DNA of 64,000 nt from Triangularia verruculosa (taxonomy: Eukaryota > Ascomycota > Sordariomycetes > Sordariales > Podosporaceae): NCBI GenBank assembly GCA_033296885.1, contig MU863902.1, positions 1 to 64,000 of the forward strand, given 5' to 3'. A program made the translations under genes and the position numbers. Positions 22,796-31,926 of the stretch are shown piece by piece (within the stretch, counting starts at the first letter, position 1; the number at the start of each line of letters is the position of its first letter). The notes below the pieces were generated by a model, which did not search any database, was not told where the DNA came from, and worked only from the letters and a program-made list of their open reading frames with translations.

Positions 22796-25198
22796 ATGGC
22801 ATCACGTCATGGGTACAACTATAATTACGGCTCCAACTCCGGTGGCTATGGTAGCGGCAGCGAGACGGGACAGCCACGTGAGGTTGGCGCCCGGCGCAAG
22901 AAACTAGCTGCCTTTGCTGGGAGTGTGTACCGTGCCGGCGCCGCTGCTGCTTCTGAGATCAAGGAGCAGTATAATAACACCAGGATACGGAACGTTGAGG
23001 CGATGGATGCTAGTCAATACTCTATTCCTGGTTCATTTCCAAACGTGAAGATTATTCACAAAGGAGAGGAGCAGATGGTGCTGTTCCCTACTTATGCAAA
23101 GAAGCATGTCAAAGGCGCCGGAAGACACCCTCCTGGGCATGTGGTGGTTCAGGCACAACCGCAGCAACAACAGACAAGGGATGGTCAGCCAAGGGGTCAG
23201 AACCAGGAGCGGTTCTGGAAGGATGAATGGGACCGCAACGCAGATGAGAACGCAGTTGTGGATGTTGATATCAGGGGCTGGATATATATGCCCAGTACGG
23301 GGCCGATGACCAGGCGAAATCGTATGGTTATTGGTCTTGCCAGGCGGCTCAGTGGCATCCCACCACCGACGACGTCGCAGGGCGGGTCGTCGGCGGACGG
23401 CGGTGCCCCGTCAGCTTTTGAGGAGCATGAACAGATGAAAGAAGAGAAGAGGATTGCAGAAGAGGCCAAGAAGATCGAAAGGCAAGGCAGAGAGGAAGAG
23501 GAGGTTGCGACAAGAGGAGGCTATAGCGAGGGGCCAGACCGAGGTGACTCAGACCGTGGTGGTTCAGGCAGGCCGCGAACTTCGGGACGCATGACAGCCT
23601 CTAGTTCTCCGCCCCCATCGCCTCCATTACCGGCGAGGACCAGCACCGGAGCACCGGCGGACTTGACAGAGGCTGAGCTGGCTGTAGCCAATGCGAACCT
23701 CATGGCGCGAATAGGACCGTTCATGACCACACCCCTCGTCCAGCATCCAATCACCCTTTTCTTCTACAACGATACCCAATCTCGATCACGTACGATACAA
23801 ACAGATGACTCGGGACATTTCATCATTCGTGTATTTTTGGACTTTGTTCCTACACATGTGAGGGTATTGGCCAATGAGAACATCTCGGCGACAAATCCCA
23901 TCGAGATCATCGAGCCCACTGGCGTGAGCCTGATTAGCGACGTCGATGACACGATCAAGCGCTCTAACATTGGTATGGGAGCTCGCGAGATCTTCAGAAA
24001 TACATTCATCCGAGACTTGGGGGATCTGACTGTTCCTGGGGTTACCGAGTGGTATCATACCATGCATGATCTCGGGGTTGAGCTGCACTACTGCTCCAAC
24101 AGCCCATGGCAGCTTTTTCCGGTACTTGCAACGTTCTTCCACATGGCCGGGTTACCACAAGGTTCCATACACCTAAAACATTACAGCGGGATGTTACAAG
24201 GAATTTTTGAGCCTGTGGCCGAGAGGAAGAAGGGGACCCTCGAGGCCATCTTGAGAGACTTTCCAGAAAGGAGGTTTATTCTGGTGGGTGACAGCGGCGA
24301 GGCTGACCTGGAGGTTTACACCGAGCTCGCTGCCCAGAACCCTGGACGCGTGCTAGGGATTTTCATTCGCGATGTCACTACCCCTGATGAGCTTGGCTTC
24401 TTCGATTCTGCATTCAAGCTCGACAGCGATCAGCGGAGTACACCAAAGGCAACCCGAGCAAGAAATGAACAACAACATGCCGCCGAAAGCAATGAAGATA
24501 GACGTCCCCAGTTACCCCCACGAACGTCGGCATCATCCGCAAACTCAGCCGGACCCGTGGAAGGAACCTTGATCGACTTCTCCGATGAGTCAACTCAAAT
24601 TAGCCCCAGCCAAAGCCGCAGAGAGAGTGGCCAGGACAGGCCAAGGGCGACCACAACCTCTTCTGAACTTCCCCTTCGCAAGGCGCCACCACCTAGACCT
24701 GCCAAACCTGCTGCTCTGCGGAGCGCCTCATCTGCAGATTCAGCAACTAGCCCGCAAGACAACCCTCTTGCTGCGCCCAACCCCCGCGTTCACGCATTGT
24801 CTGTATCCGGAAGCACATCGGGTTCACCTGCTCCTAGTCTTGATAGAACAACACCACCGCCACCTCCCCCACCTAGGCGGAGCGGGACGGCATCCAGTAC
24901 GCAAAGCTCGTCGCAGCCGCAACAGCCGGTCAGACGAGCCAACACTAGTTTTGACGGAATCGTTCATTCTACCGTTTCCAGTCAAGGCTCGCTTACCCCT
25001 CCAAATGTTCCACCAAACAATGCGGCAGCTGCTGCGTTGAACAAGAAGGTTGACCTTTGGTTGAGGAGGTTGTCAAGAGCTCATGAAATTCTGGATGGGA
25101 TGGGAGTGCCGCTGTATACGTGGAGAAGAGGTGAGGATGTGATCAAAGAGGCGGAGGGCATTGTGAAACAGGCACTGAAGGATGCAGCAAAAAGATAG
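22796..25198 (+). CDS. app1: App1-type phosphatidate phosphatase (DUF2183)
   Basis: A single-exon reading frame of 800 aa. The catalytic HAD-like App1 domain covers about residues 315-545, with the DVDDT nucleophile motif (D-x-D-x-T) at 382-386, SNSPWQLFP for the second catalytic element and FILVGDSGEAD-LEVY for the Asp motif. In yeast, App1 dephosphorylates phosphatidate to diacylglycerol at cortical actin patches and is linked to endocytosis. The N-terminal 130 residues carry a conserved R-R-K-K-L-A-A-F-A-G-S segment. The C-terminal 250 residues are Pro/Ser-rich and hold polyproline runs suited to SH3 binding, ending in a short conserved helix. The start is the only in-frame ATG, in a good context (AAAATGGC). 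It follows drs1 and precedes trz1 on the same strand with no functional link visible. Confidence 0.93.
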   Translation: MASRHGYNYNYGSNSGGYGSGSETGQPREVGARRKKLAAFAGSVYRAGAAAASEIKEQYNNTRIRNVEAMDASQYSIPGSFPNVKIIHKGEEQMVLFPTYAKKHVKGAGRHPPGHVVVQAQPQQQQTRDGQPRGQNQERFWKDEWDRNADENAVVDVDIRGWIYMPSTGPMTRRNRMVIGLARRLSGIPPPTTSQGGSSADGGAPSAFEEHEQMKEEKRIAEEAKKIERQGREEEEVATRGGYSEGPDRGDSDRGGSGRPRTSGRMTASSSPPPSPPLPARTSTGAPADLTEAELAVANANLMARIGPFMTTPLVQHPITLFFYNDTQSRSRTIQTDDSGHFIIRVFLDFVPTHVRVLANENISATNPIEIIEPTGVSLISDVDDTIKRSNIGMGAREIFRNTFIRDLGDLTVPGVTEWYHTMHDLGVELHYCSNSPWQLFPVLATFFHMAGLPQGSIHLKHYSGMLQGIFEPVAERKKGTLEAILRDFPERRFILVGDSGEADLEVYTELAAQNPGRVLGIFIRDVTTPDELGFFDSAFKLDSDQRSTPKATRARNEQQHAAESNEDRRPQLPPRTSASSANSAGPVEGTLIDFSDESTQISPSQSRRESGQDRPRATTTSSELPLRKAPPPRPAKPAALRSASSADSATSPQDNPLAAPNPRVHALSVSGSTSGSPAPSLDRTTPPPPPPPRRSGTASSTQSSSQPQQPVRRANTSFDGIVHSTVSSQGSLTPPNVPPNNAAAAALNKKVDLWLRRLSRAHEILDGMGVPLYTWRRGEDVIKEAEGIVKQALKDAAKR

Positions 25199-25521
25199 GG
25201 GTTATTGTGTGAGTGATGAGAGCTTGATTTATATATACTTGAATAGAGACAACCCTAACCCTGGCACACACCGCTTTCCTCTTTGGCTATCGTTCTCCAC
25301 TTTAAAATAGTGAATTCAAGATGCAGCGGCAGAATCGGAGAAATCACCGTCGACAACAACTGCGAAGGACAGGAAGTTCTCGCAGCCCCGCTATAACCAC
25401 AGGCTTGACGTCGACTTCGGCCTTGACTCACCGGCCAACAGGCAACCTAATCCACTCCCTCTTTGGTCGTATTACGATTATGAGCAAATCCCTCGCCGGA
25501 TAGCGCCGCGGACATGTCCCA
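25199..25521. promoter_or_regulatory. Short intergenic region app1 to trz1
   Basis: About 320 bases between two genes on the same strand. They contain the app1 3'UTR and the trz1 promoter, plus a short telomere-like CCCTAACCCT string near 25252 that is too short to interpret. A short frame starting at 25321 ends before trz1 and could act as an upstream ORF. Confidence 0.45.
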
Positions 25522-28500
25522 ATGAACCGCTTGCGCCAACCAAGCCGCCTGAAGATTGCACCGTTTTTGAAGAAGCCCTCCAAACTCTCTAGCGCTCAAC
25601 TTGCTCCACGAACGACAAAAGCTCGTTTTCCTCCCATCATCGGTATCATCACCAGGCACCATATTCCGAAGCGCCTGTTGCTGGACGGATTGTCAATCTG
25701 GTTTCCCTACACCGGCCGTTCACCCAAGGGACGCACCCTTCGCGCCGTCTTGAATATTCCTCGACAGCCGACTCCCGCACTGAGACCCGCCATAACCAGC
25801 AAGGTGTATAGTGACAGCACTAAACCAATGACTTCATGGGCTCAGGTTGTCACCACCCCCACGGCCGATACGCCGGGGGCGTGTGTGCTTCTACACTTCG
25901 ATCAGCGCCGTTATCTTTTCGGGCGCGTCGCTGAGGGGACGCAGAGAGCAATGGTACAACGCAAGATTGCTGTTGCCAAACTTCACAATATCTTCGTTAC
26001 GGGCACTATCGATTGGAGCACAACGGGAGGGTTGCCGGGGCTGATGCTCACGCTTGCCGACGTTGTAGCAGGCATGAAGGCGGCTCGCGCCGAGGATGTA
26101 GCTGCGCGTGAAGCTAAAGGGCTGAAAACGAAGGACAGGGATATCGACGACGATCTTCACATTTACGGCGGAAAAAACTTGCTACATTCGCTTGCCACCA
26201 CCCGTCGCTTCATCTTCCGCAAGGGCATCCCTCTCAGTCTCAACGAGATCCGTACCGATTCGCCATGCCAAAGGAACGATCGTGCCCATCCCGACTTCGA
26301 GGATGACCTCGTCCGTGTCTGGCACCTACCAATATCGTCGAACCCAAGCGCTAGTCGTCCAGGCTCTAGAAAGCGCAAACACGGCGACTTGGAAGACGCG
26401 GAGGATGCAGACACACCAATCACGGAGGATTCGGAGCTGTCAGATGCGGAAGCCCAGCACATTAGACAGGCTGCCGTTGCAGGCATGTTTTCGTCCACAT
26501 GGAGTCTTGATACACTACATGAGATGAACTTGCGCGATGTAGACCCAACGGCCAAGATCTTCTTCCGAGCTGACAGCGGCATGATCGAAGAGTACAAGGG
26601 GCCACTTCCCGGCAGTGGCAAAGAGTTGCCCGATATCAGAGTCCTTATCCGTTCCCCCTGGCCGGCAGCTAAGATCGAGACACTTCCCGACACCAAACCA
26701 TCCAACGAATCGCTTTGCTACATTGTCAAGTGCCACCCACGCCGTGGCAAGTTTAAAGCAGACACTGCTGCTAAGTTGAGTGTCCCGAAGACGGAATTCA
26801 AGTCGCTTATCGCTGGAGAAAGCGTTACGCTGGAGAACGGGACGGTGGTGACCCCTGAGATGGTGATGGAGGCCACTGTCGAGGGCCGAGGCGTTGCCGT
26901 TATCGACATACCCACGGAGGATATGGTGGACAGCTTCCTCGCTCGCCCAGAGTGGTCGGATTCAACTCTCATGAGCGGAGTCGACATCATGTACTGGCTT
27001 TCGTCTGAGAAATTCAGCGCGTATCGCGACGAGAGAATCGTTGAGTTTATGAAAAAGTACCCTTCTGTGCAGCACGTCCTGCTCGGCCATGACGTTTGCC
27101 CGAACAGCTTGGCGCTCCAGGATCCAGCTGATAAGACGATCAAGATGAACTACATCGACCCAAAGAGGTTTCCGCTCCTCAAGTTTGACAACCGGCCATG
27201 CGACCCTGCCAGTGTCGGCGAGGTTGGAGCGTCTGGTGCGAGAGTCAACTTGCATCCGAAGCAGGGCCCTAGTTCTGAGTTTTTGGTTCCGCTTCTCGAC
27301 CCGATAGGCATCATCAAGGGGATGGTTGATGATCATCGCGCCGTCGTGGAAATGGCGAACGAGGCGCAAAAGAAGGTTGAAGACCCAGCGTTCCTGGCGG
27401 AAGTTCAAGAATCACAGAAGGATATTCCCGATCTCGATACAGAGATCATCCCTCTAGGTACTGGGTCTGCTTTGCCGTCCAAATACCGTAACGTCTCGGC
27501 GACTCTCATCCGAGTTCCTGGTCACGGAAGCTACCTCTTCGACTGCGGCGAAAACACGCTGGGTCAGCTCCGCCGTTTTTACGGCTGGGAGGGTACGGAC
27601 GAGGTCCTGAAAGATCTTCGCGCCATCTACATCAGTCATCTCCACGCCGACCACCACTTCGGCACAGCAAGCCTCATGTCCCGATGGAACGAGGTGACCA
27701 CTGATACGTACCTCGGCGTGATAGCGGCCGAGGCCTTCCACCGCTGGTTGCGGGAGTACGACGGCGTCGAACCTCTCGGTCTCGACCGCGTGGTCCGCAT
27801 CGTCCCCTATCCGACAGGGGGTGGGTTTGCCAAGGCTGAGCAAACTGCCACGGTAAGCTTGCATTATCCAGGAACGCTCGACGAGAATCAGAAGAAGCTT
27901 GCGGGGGCCCAGCTCCCCGAGGTCGAAATTTGCTGGGTGGATCATTGCCTGTTTGCCACGGCCATTTCCATGACGCTCCCGCACTCTGGGCTGAAGATTG
28001 CGTACTCGGGCGATTGCCGCCCGTCCAAGGGATTCGCGGCGATGGCCAGGGGAGCGCACTTGCTGCTCCATGAGTGTACATTCGAGGATGGCTTGCGTGG
28101 GGATGCCATGGCGAAGAAGCACTCAACAATCAGCGAGGCGTTGGCTGTGGGGAGGGACATGGGCGCCAGAAGGATTCTTCTCACTCACTTCAGCCAGCGG
28201 TATCCCAAGTTGCCGGCGCCTATTGAAACTGATGAAGCTGAGTCGTCCGAAACCTCTACTGCTAAGAAGATCGAGTTTAAGCAAGACACGTCTGTACTGT
28301 ATGCATTTGACCACATGCACGTCAAGCTGGGCGAGTTCAAGCAGGCGGAACAGTTCATTCCTGCCATCAAGAAGCTTCTCGAGGATGAGGAGAAGCTAAA
28401 GGATGGGGAGAAGGAGGGCGATGAGGAGGAGCTCGATGAAGAGGTGTTGGCAGAGAGGGAGAGGAAGAAGGCTGAGAAACAGAAGAAGTTGGCCGAGAAG

Positions 28501-28695
28501 CAGAAGAAGAAGATGGAACATAGCATCAGCAGGGCCGCTCAACGGAAGGAGAAGAAGAAGTGGACGCCGGCGAAGGAGCCCAAGGTGGTCAAGGACGCTG
28601 GGGCTGGTGAGAAACCTGAAGAGGTTAAAACTTCAGAGGTGAAAGGCACTGAGAGCGTTGAAAAGAACGAGCCGGAGGATGTCGTGATGAGATAG
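25522..28695 (+). CDS. trz1: Long-form tRNase Z (tRNA 3'-end endonuclease)
   Basis: An intron-free frame of 1057 aa, in the upper range for tRNase Z-L. The C-terminal half carries the metallo-beta-lactamase core: FDCGE near 675, the zinc motif SHLHADHH near 705-712 (H-x-H-x-D-H), YSGDCRP near 832, HECTFED near 850 and HFSQRYP near 892. The N-terminal half is the degenerate lactamase-like domain, beginning at VLLHFDQRRYLFGRV. The enzyme cleaves the 3' trailer of precursor tRNAs in the nucleus and, in many fungi, in mitochondria. Two starts compete. The ATG at 25522 adds 102 residues rich in Arg, Lys, Pro and Ser that look like a mitochondrial presequence. The ATG at 25828 gives MTSWAQ, the usual start of the cytosolic or nuclear form. 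The C-terminus is a Lys/Glu-rich coiled coil. Confidence 0.94.
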   Translation: MNRLRQPSRLKIAPFLKKPSKLSSAQLAPRTTKARFPPIIGIITRHHIPKRLLLDGLSIWFPYTGRSPKGRTLRAVLNIPRQPTPALRPAITSKVYSDSTKPMTSWAQVVTTPTADTPGACVLLHFDQRRYLFGRVAEGTQRAMVQRKIAVAKLHNIFVTGTIDWSTTGGLPGLMLTLADVVAGMKAARAEDVAAREAKGLKTKDRDIDDDLHIYGGKNLLHSLATTRRFIFRKGIPLSLNEIRTDSPCQRNDRAHPDFEDDLVRVWHLPISSNPSASRPGSRKRKHGDLEDAEDADTPITEDSELSDAEAQHIRQAAVAGMFSSTWSLDTLHEMNLRDVDPTAKIFFRADSGMIEEYKGPLPGSGKELPDIRVLIRSPWPAAKIETLPDTKPSNESLCYIVKCHPRRGKFKADTAAKLSVPKTEFKSLIAGESVTLENGTVVTPEMVMEATVEGRGVAVIDIPTEDMVDSFLARPEWSDSTLMSGVDIMYWLSSEKFSAYRDERIVEFMKKYPSVQHVLLGHDVCPNSLALQDPADKTIKMNYIDPKRFPLLKFDNRPCDPASVGEVGASGARVNLHPKQGPSSEFLVPLLDPIGIIKGMVDDHRAVVEMANEAQKKVEDPAFLAEVQESQKDIPDLDTEIIPLGTGSALPSKYRNVSATLIRVPGHGSYLFDCGENTLGQLRRFYGWEGTDEVLKDLRAIYISHLHADHHFGTASLMSRWNEVTTDTYLGVIAAEAFHRWLREYDGVEPLGLDRVVRIVPYPTGGGFAKAEQTATVSLHYPGTLDENQKKLAGAQLPEVEICWVDHCLFATAISMTLPHSGLKIAYSGDCRPSKGFAAMARGAHLLLHECTFEDGLRGDAMAKKHSTISEALAVGRDMGARRILLTHFSQRYPKLPAPIETDEAESSETSTAKKIEFKQDTSVLYAFDHMHVKLGEFKQAEQFIPAIKKLLEDEEKLKDGEKEGDEEELDEEVLAERERKKAEKQKKLAEKQKKKMEHSISRAAQRKEKKKWTPAKEPKVVKDAGAGEKPEEVKTSEVKGTESVEKNEPEDVVMR

Positions 28696-29093
28696 ACGAG
28701 CATTGTATTTCATAGCCATCATTATTAGATTGGAGCTAGAAGCGCTTGCATTCAGGATATATATAAAATACGTCTCATCACTTTGCTCTGCGCTGCATTG
28801 TAGCAAGACACGTATCAATACACACGATATCAACCATTGTTTTCAACTAACCATATGCCTTTCACGGGCTGCTCTCCGTTTGCATGCTTCTCCTTTCTTG
28901 TTCACATAGTAAATATGACAACAACAACAACAACAACAACTACCACCGCCGCCACCACCGGCTGTTCTTACAACACTCATGAACCAATCATCCAATCCCA
29001 AACTCCTTTGTGTCCCACAGCTTGCTTGCTTGCTTCAAGATGCTCAATACGAAAACCCACCCCACTGCTCGTTTGCTTGCTTCAAGAATGCTT
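28696..29093. other. Tail-to-tail intergenic region (trz1 / unknown gene)
   Basis: About 400 bases between converging stop codons, holding both 3' ends. It includes a run of ACA triplets at about 28918-28940. Nothing else is recognised. Confidence 0.5.
28918..28940. repeat. ACA trinucleotide repeat
   Basis: About seven ACA units in a row in the tail-to-tail region, followed by ACC/GCC-rich sequence. It is a simple repeat, not coding by any frame I support. Confidence 0.85.
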
Positions 29094-30806
29094 TCAAATA
29101 AAATCCACCCACTGCGTCCTCCCCGAACTGGATATCTTACTGCGAGGACTACTATTACTACTGCCCTCCAACCGCCTTTTGAGCCTGCTCCTCATAGTCT
29201 TCTCGCTGTAATTGTCATTCAAACGTCTCCGGTGTTGAGCAGCATCAGATAGTGACACTTCCTTTTTGTCAATGGCGGTTCCAACCAAACCGTCGTACTC
29301 TTCCGGCCGCGGCCTACTGGGGGATATGGGGGTGCTAGCAACCTTGGTCCGGGGCTTTTGTTGTTTTCTGCCGGTGTGGTGGTATTGGTCGTAGATCTCA
29401 TCGGCGTAGTAGCAGCTTTCTGAGGTTGACTGAGGAGGTGTGATGGGACCGGTGGCTTGATATGGGTGAGGAGGGTTGCTGTGGCTGTGTCCTGGTGTTA
29501 CCCGGTTGCTGGGGCGATCGGGAGGTTGGTTTCGGAGGCGATGGGAAGAGAAGAGAGGAGAGGGGTAGGCTGTCCAGCTTTGGCGAGGAGGGACATATCC
29601 TTCTCTTTTGTCGTCTTCATGGGATGAAGGTGGTGGTATGGGCATGGGACTGTGGATGTGGTGGCGGTCGGGGATGATGTCATCCATTAGCCGGTGATAG
29701 ATTTCGTCGTCATCAAAGTGGCCATCAAAACCGCCGATTGGGCCAGGTTGTGGTGGTTCAGGTTGTGATGGACAGCTACTTCCGGCTGATCGATGATACG
29801 GGTTGTTGCTTCCATGCTGCCCGTTGGCTTCGTCCTGGTGCTGTTGCTCTCCATACTCTTGACCACCATGTTCCCGACTGTGATCACTTGCCCGAGGCAT
29901 CATCAACCTTGGGCTCACCCACTCACCCCTCCTACCCACCGTGAATCTCTCCCTCTGAAACCCTCTAACAGTCCTAATAGCTCTCGCCATCTCCTCACTC
30001 TTCGCCTGAGCCTCCCTTTGCTGTACAATGCTAAAACCCTCCACCCAACCCAGCAGCCACCGGCCCAACAACCTCGGCGTCCTCCTCCTCGCCCTCCCCA
30101 GACAACTCGCCCTCAACCCAGTAACCATCCCCATCCTCCCGCCAACAACTCCCAGCACACATGCCATACACCCGTTTTCCACCATTACAAACCCTCTTCT
30201 CTTCATGTACTCCATCCCCAGCCCCCGCCCAAAGTACCGCTCCCATCTCTCCTCATCCCTCCCATTTCCAACTTCGAACTCCTCCATCAGCATAACAATC
30301 CCCACCATCCCCTCCACGAACCCTCGCAACAACCCCCATTCTTGATCCCCATATTCTTGCTTGTGTCGACTGACATGCCTCAACCAAGATCTGACCCCCT
30401 CCCCATGGACAATGGCCTCCTTTCTGATGAGGTGATACACCTCAGCAACCAAATCCTTGTTGAGACCCTCGTGAGCTTCACACGAACCCCCTTGCCGTTC
30501 TCCGGTCTCATCATCGTGGCTACCGGAAAGCAGCGGGACAAGCGGCCCAACAAGAAGCGTCCGAACCAGCCCCGTCCCCGACATCAACCGTGGTGAGCGT
30601 TGTCGACTCCTGGATTGTGACGAGGACGATAGCAACTCATCCGGTAAACCCCCCGCCTCAACCACCTGCTTCTGCTGCGCGAGCCACTTTGCCGGCACCT
30701 CGCCCGTGCCTTCAGTCGTCATTTCTGGCGGTAAACGGAGTAAAGCGGCGAGAACCCTTAGAGAGCCGCCCGAGATCGCCGTCAAAGGTGAAGCAGAACA
30801 GTCCAT
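29094..30806 (-). CDS. Uncharacterised fungal protein, disordered C-terminus
   Basis: A single minus-strand frame of 570 aa from the ATG at 30806 (MDCSAS) to a TGA at 29094. I do not recognise a domain. Residues about 110-270 look folded and helical: LNKDLVAEVYHLIRKEAIVHGEG, then WLRHVSRHKQ, then a hydrophobic MVENGCMACVLGVVGG stretch and a basic RARRRTPRLLGRWLLGW segment. The second half is Pro/Ser/His-rich and probably disordered. It includes a DDDEIYHRLMDDIIPD acidic motif and ends with an Arg-rich segment. The open length, start context and sequence composition support a real gene. The frame continues upstream past the ATG without another ATG, so the start is reasonably sure. Function unknown. 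Confidence 0.65.
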   Translation of the reverse strand: MDCSASPLTAISGGSLRVLAALLRLPPEMTTEGTGEVPAKWLAQQKQVVEAGGLPDELLSSSSQSRSRQRSPRLMSGTGLVRTLLVGPLVPLLSGSHDDETGERQGGSCEAHEGLNKDLVAEVYHLIRKEAIVHGEGVRSWLRHVSRHKQEYGDQEWGLLRGFVEGMVGIVMLMEEFEVGNGRDEERWERYFGRGLGMEYMKRRGFVMVENGCMACVLGVVGGRMGMVTGLRASCLGRARRRTPRLLGRWLLGWVEGFSIVQQREAQAKSEEMARAIRTVRGFQRERFTVGRRGEWVSPRLMMPRASDHSREHGGQEYGEQQHQDEANGQHGSNNPYHRSAGSSCPSQPEPPQPGPIGGFDGHFDDDEIYHRLMDDIIPDRHHIHSPMPIPPPSSHEDDKREGYVPPRQSWTAYPSPLFSSHRLRNQPPDRPSNRVTPGHSHSNPPHPYQATGPITPPQSTSESCYYADEIYDQYHHTGRKQQKPRTKVASTPISPSRPRPEEYDGLVGTAIDKKEVSLSDAAQHRRRLNDNYSEKTMRSRLKRRLEGSSNSSPRSKISSSGRTQWVDFI

Positions 30807-30933
30807 CTCTCTTTCCCTCTCTCGTAACTTGAAAACTGTTCCCGATTGTTCTTCCGGCAGCAGAATAGAAGCAAAAGTAAAACAAGACCGATCCACGACC
30901 AGCCAACCAATTGTGCACTGCTGTGGCTCAGTC

Positions 30934-30951
30934 ATATATATATATATATAT
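30934..30951. repeat. TA dinucleotide microsatellite
   Basis: About nine TA units in a row, roughly 130 bases upstream of the start codon of the unknown gene on the minus strand. Its position could overlap core promoter sequence. Confidence 0.85.
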
Positions 30952-31034
30952 GCTCCTCACATCGTCAAACAAGGCCTTCGTCACAAAGAAATGTGTCACC
31001 TTCCAACAAATCGTTCTTTGCTTTTCGATTAAAG

Positions 31035-31048
31035 ACACACACACACAC
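31035..31048. repeat. AC dinucleotide microsatellite
   Basis: About seven AC units in the intergenic region between the unknown gene and the LAMMER kinase gene. Confidence 0.8.
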
Positions 31049-31926
31049 TTGAATAAACACATCGCCGCGCTGAATCATTGTGTGCTGCTATATGCCCCAG
31101 CCAACAACCAAACCTCATCCATGTTGCCTTGTATCGTCTTCGATCGTGTTCAACCAGCCTTGAGCATGGCCTATAATATATCGGTACCGCTTATAAGTCG
31201 TAGTAACGTATGTAAATGCCGAAAACGCTATCTCCATGTTAGCAAATGCATCACATGTCGGTAGCATCGAACAGCTGCAAATCAGGACCAACACACTCTT
31301 AAAAACCTCCATCAGATCCTAAAATACATCCATAACGACCGCCGGTGCATGGTCGAGGGTATACTTGGTGAAAATAACAGAAAAACAAATGCCATGCTGA
31401 TCTTGTGCACTGCTGGGACAGCATCGAGATATATCACGATTGTAGCAGTGCGAGCCTTTCGAATGTCGCCAAACCGCCATGACGTAGAAACCCCAGGATA
31501 TTAGAGAAACACTTTTTCTCTATGAGATTCGAACAGCTGAGCGTTCTCTTTCGAATCCCACACATTATAACACAATCCCAGAAAAAGAAGGCCAAAACCA
31601 TGCCAAAAAAATCCAGCCTACGACTCCCCTAAAAGCCTTTCCACCGCCCAAACCAGCCCTCATTTCTCATTCGCCGACCAAAACAAAGCGGGATTATCAC
31701 GCCGTAGATGCAGATGAACCCAAAACGACAAATAACGGTATACTGACCGACAGCACATCCACAAAAATTGTGCATGTCCCGTAAAAGACGAGATTCTCCA
31801 ATGCTGAAATCATCGCACCGAACATTCGCCTCCCAGCGGAGCCGGCTTCGTCTTTTTCAGCGTCGACATGGCCGACAGATCGGTTGACTTTCTCACTCGT
31901 AGAAAAGCTAACTGCCCATATTCTCC

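Larger units (their letters stand above)
30807..31926. other. Intergenic region upstream of the unknown gene
   Basis: About 1.1 kb between the 5' end of the unknown gene and the 3' end of the LAMMER kinase gene, both on the minus strand. It should contain the kinase 3'UTR and the promoter of the unknown gene. A TA run (30934-30951) and an AC run (31035-31048) are present. I see no gene. Confidence 0.5.

Noticed and set aside
25250..25262. Telomere-like CCCTAACCCT string
   Set aside because: Only about one and a half units, inside an ordinary intergenic region.
31525..31565. TTCGAAT strings resembling a tRNA T-loop on both strands
   Set aside because: The flanking five-base stems do not pair, and no A box or acceptor stem is found at the right distance.
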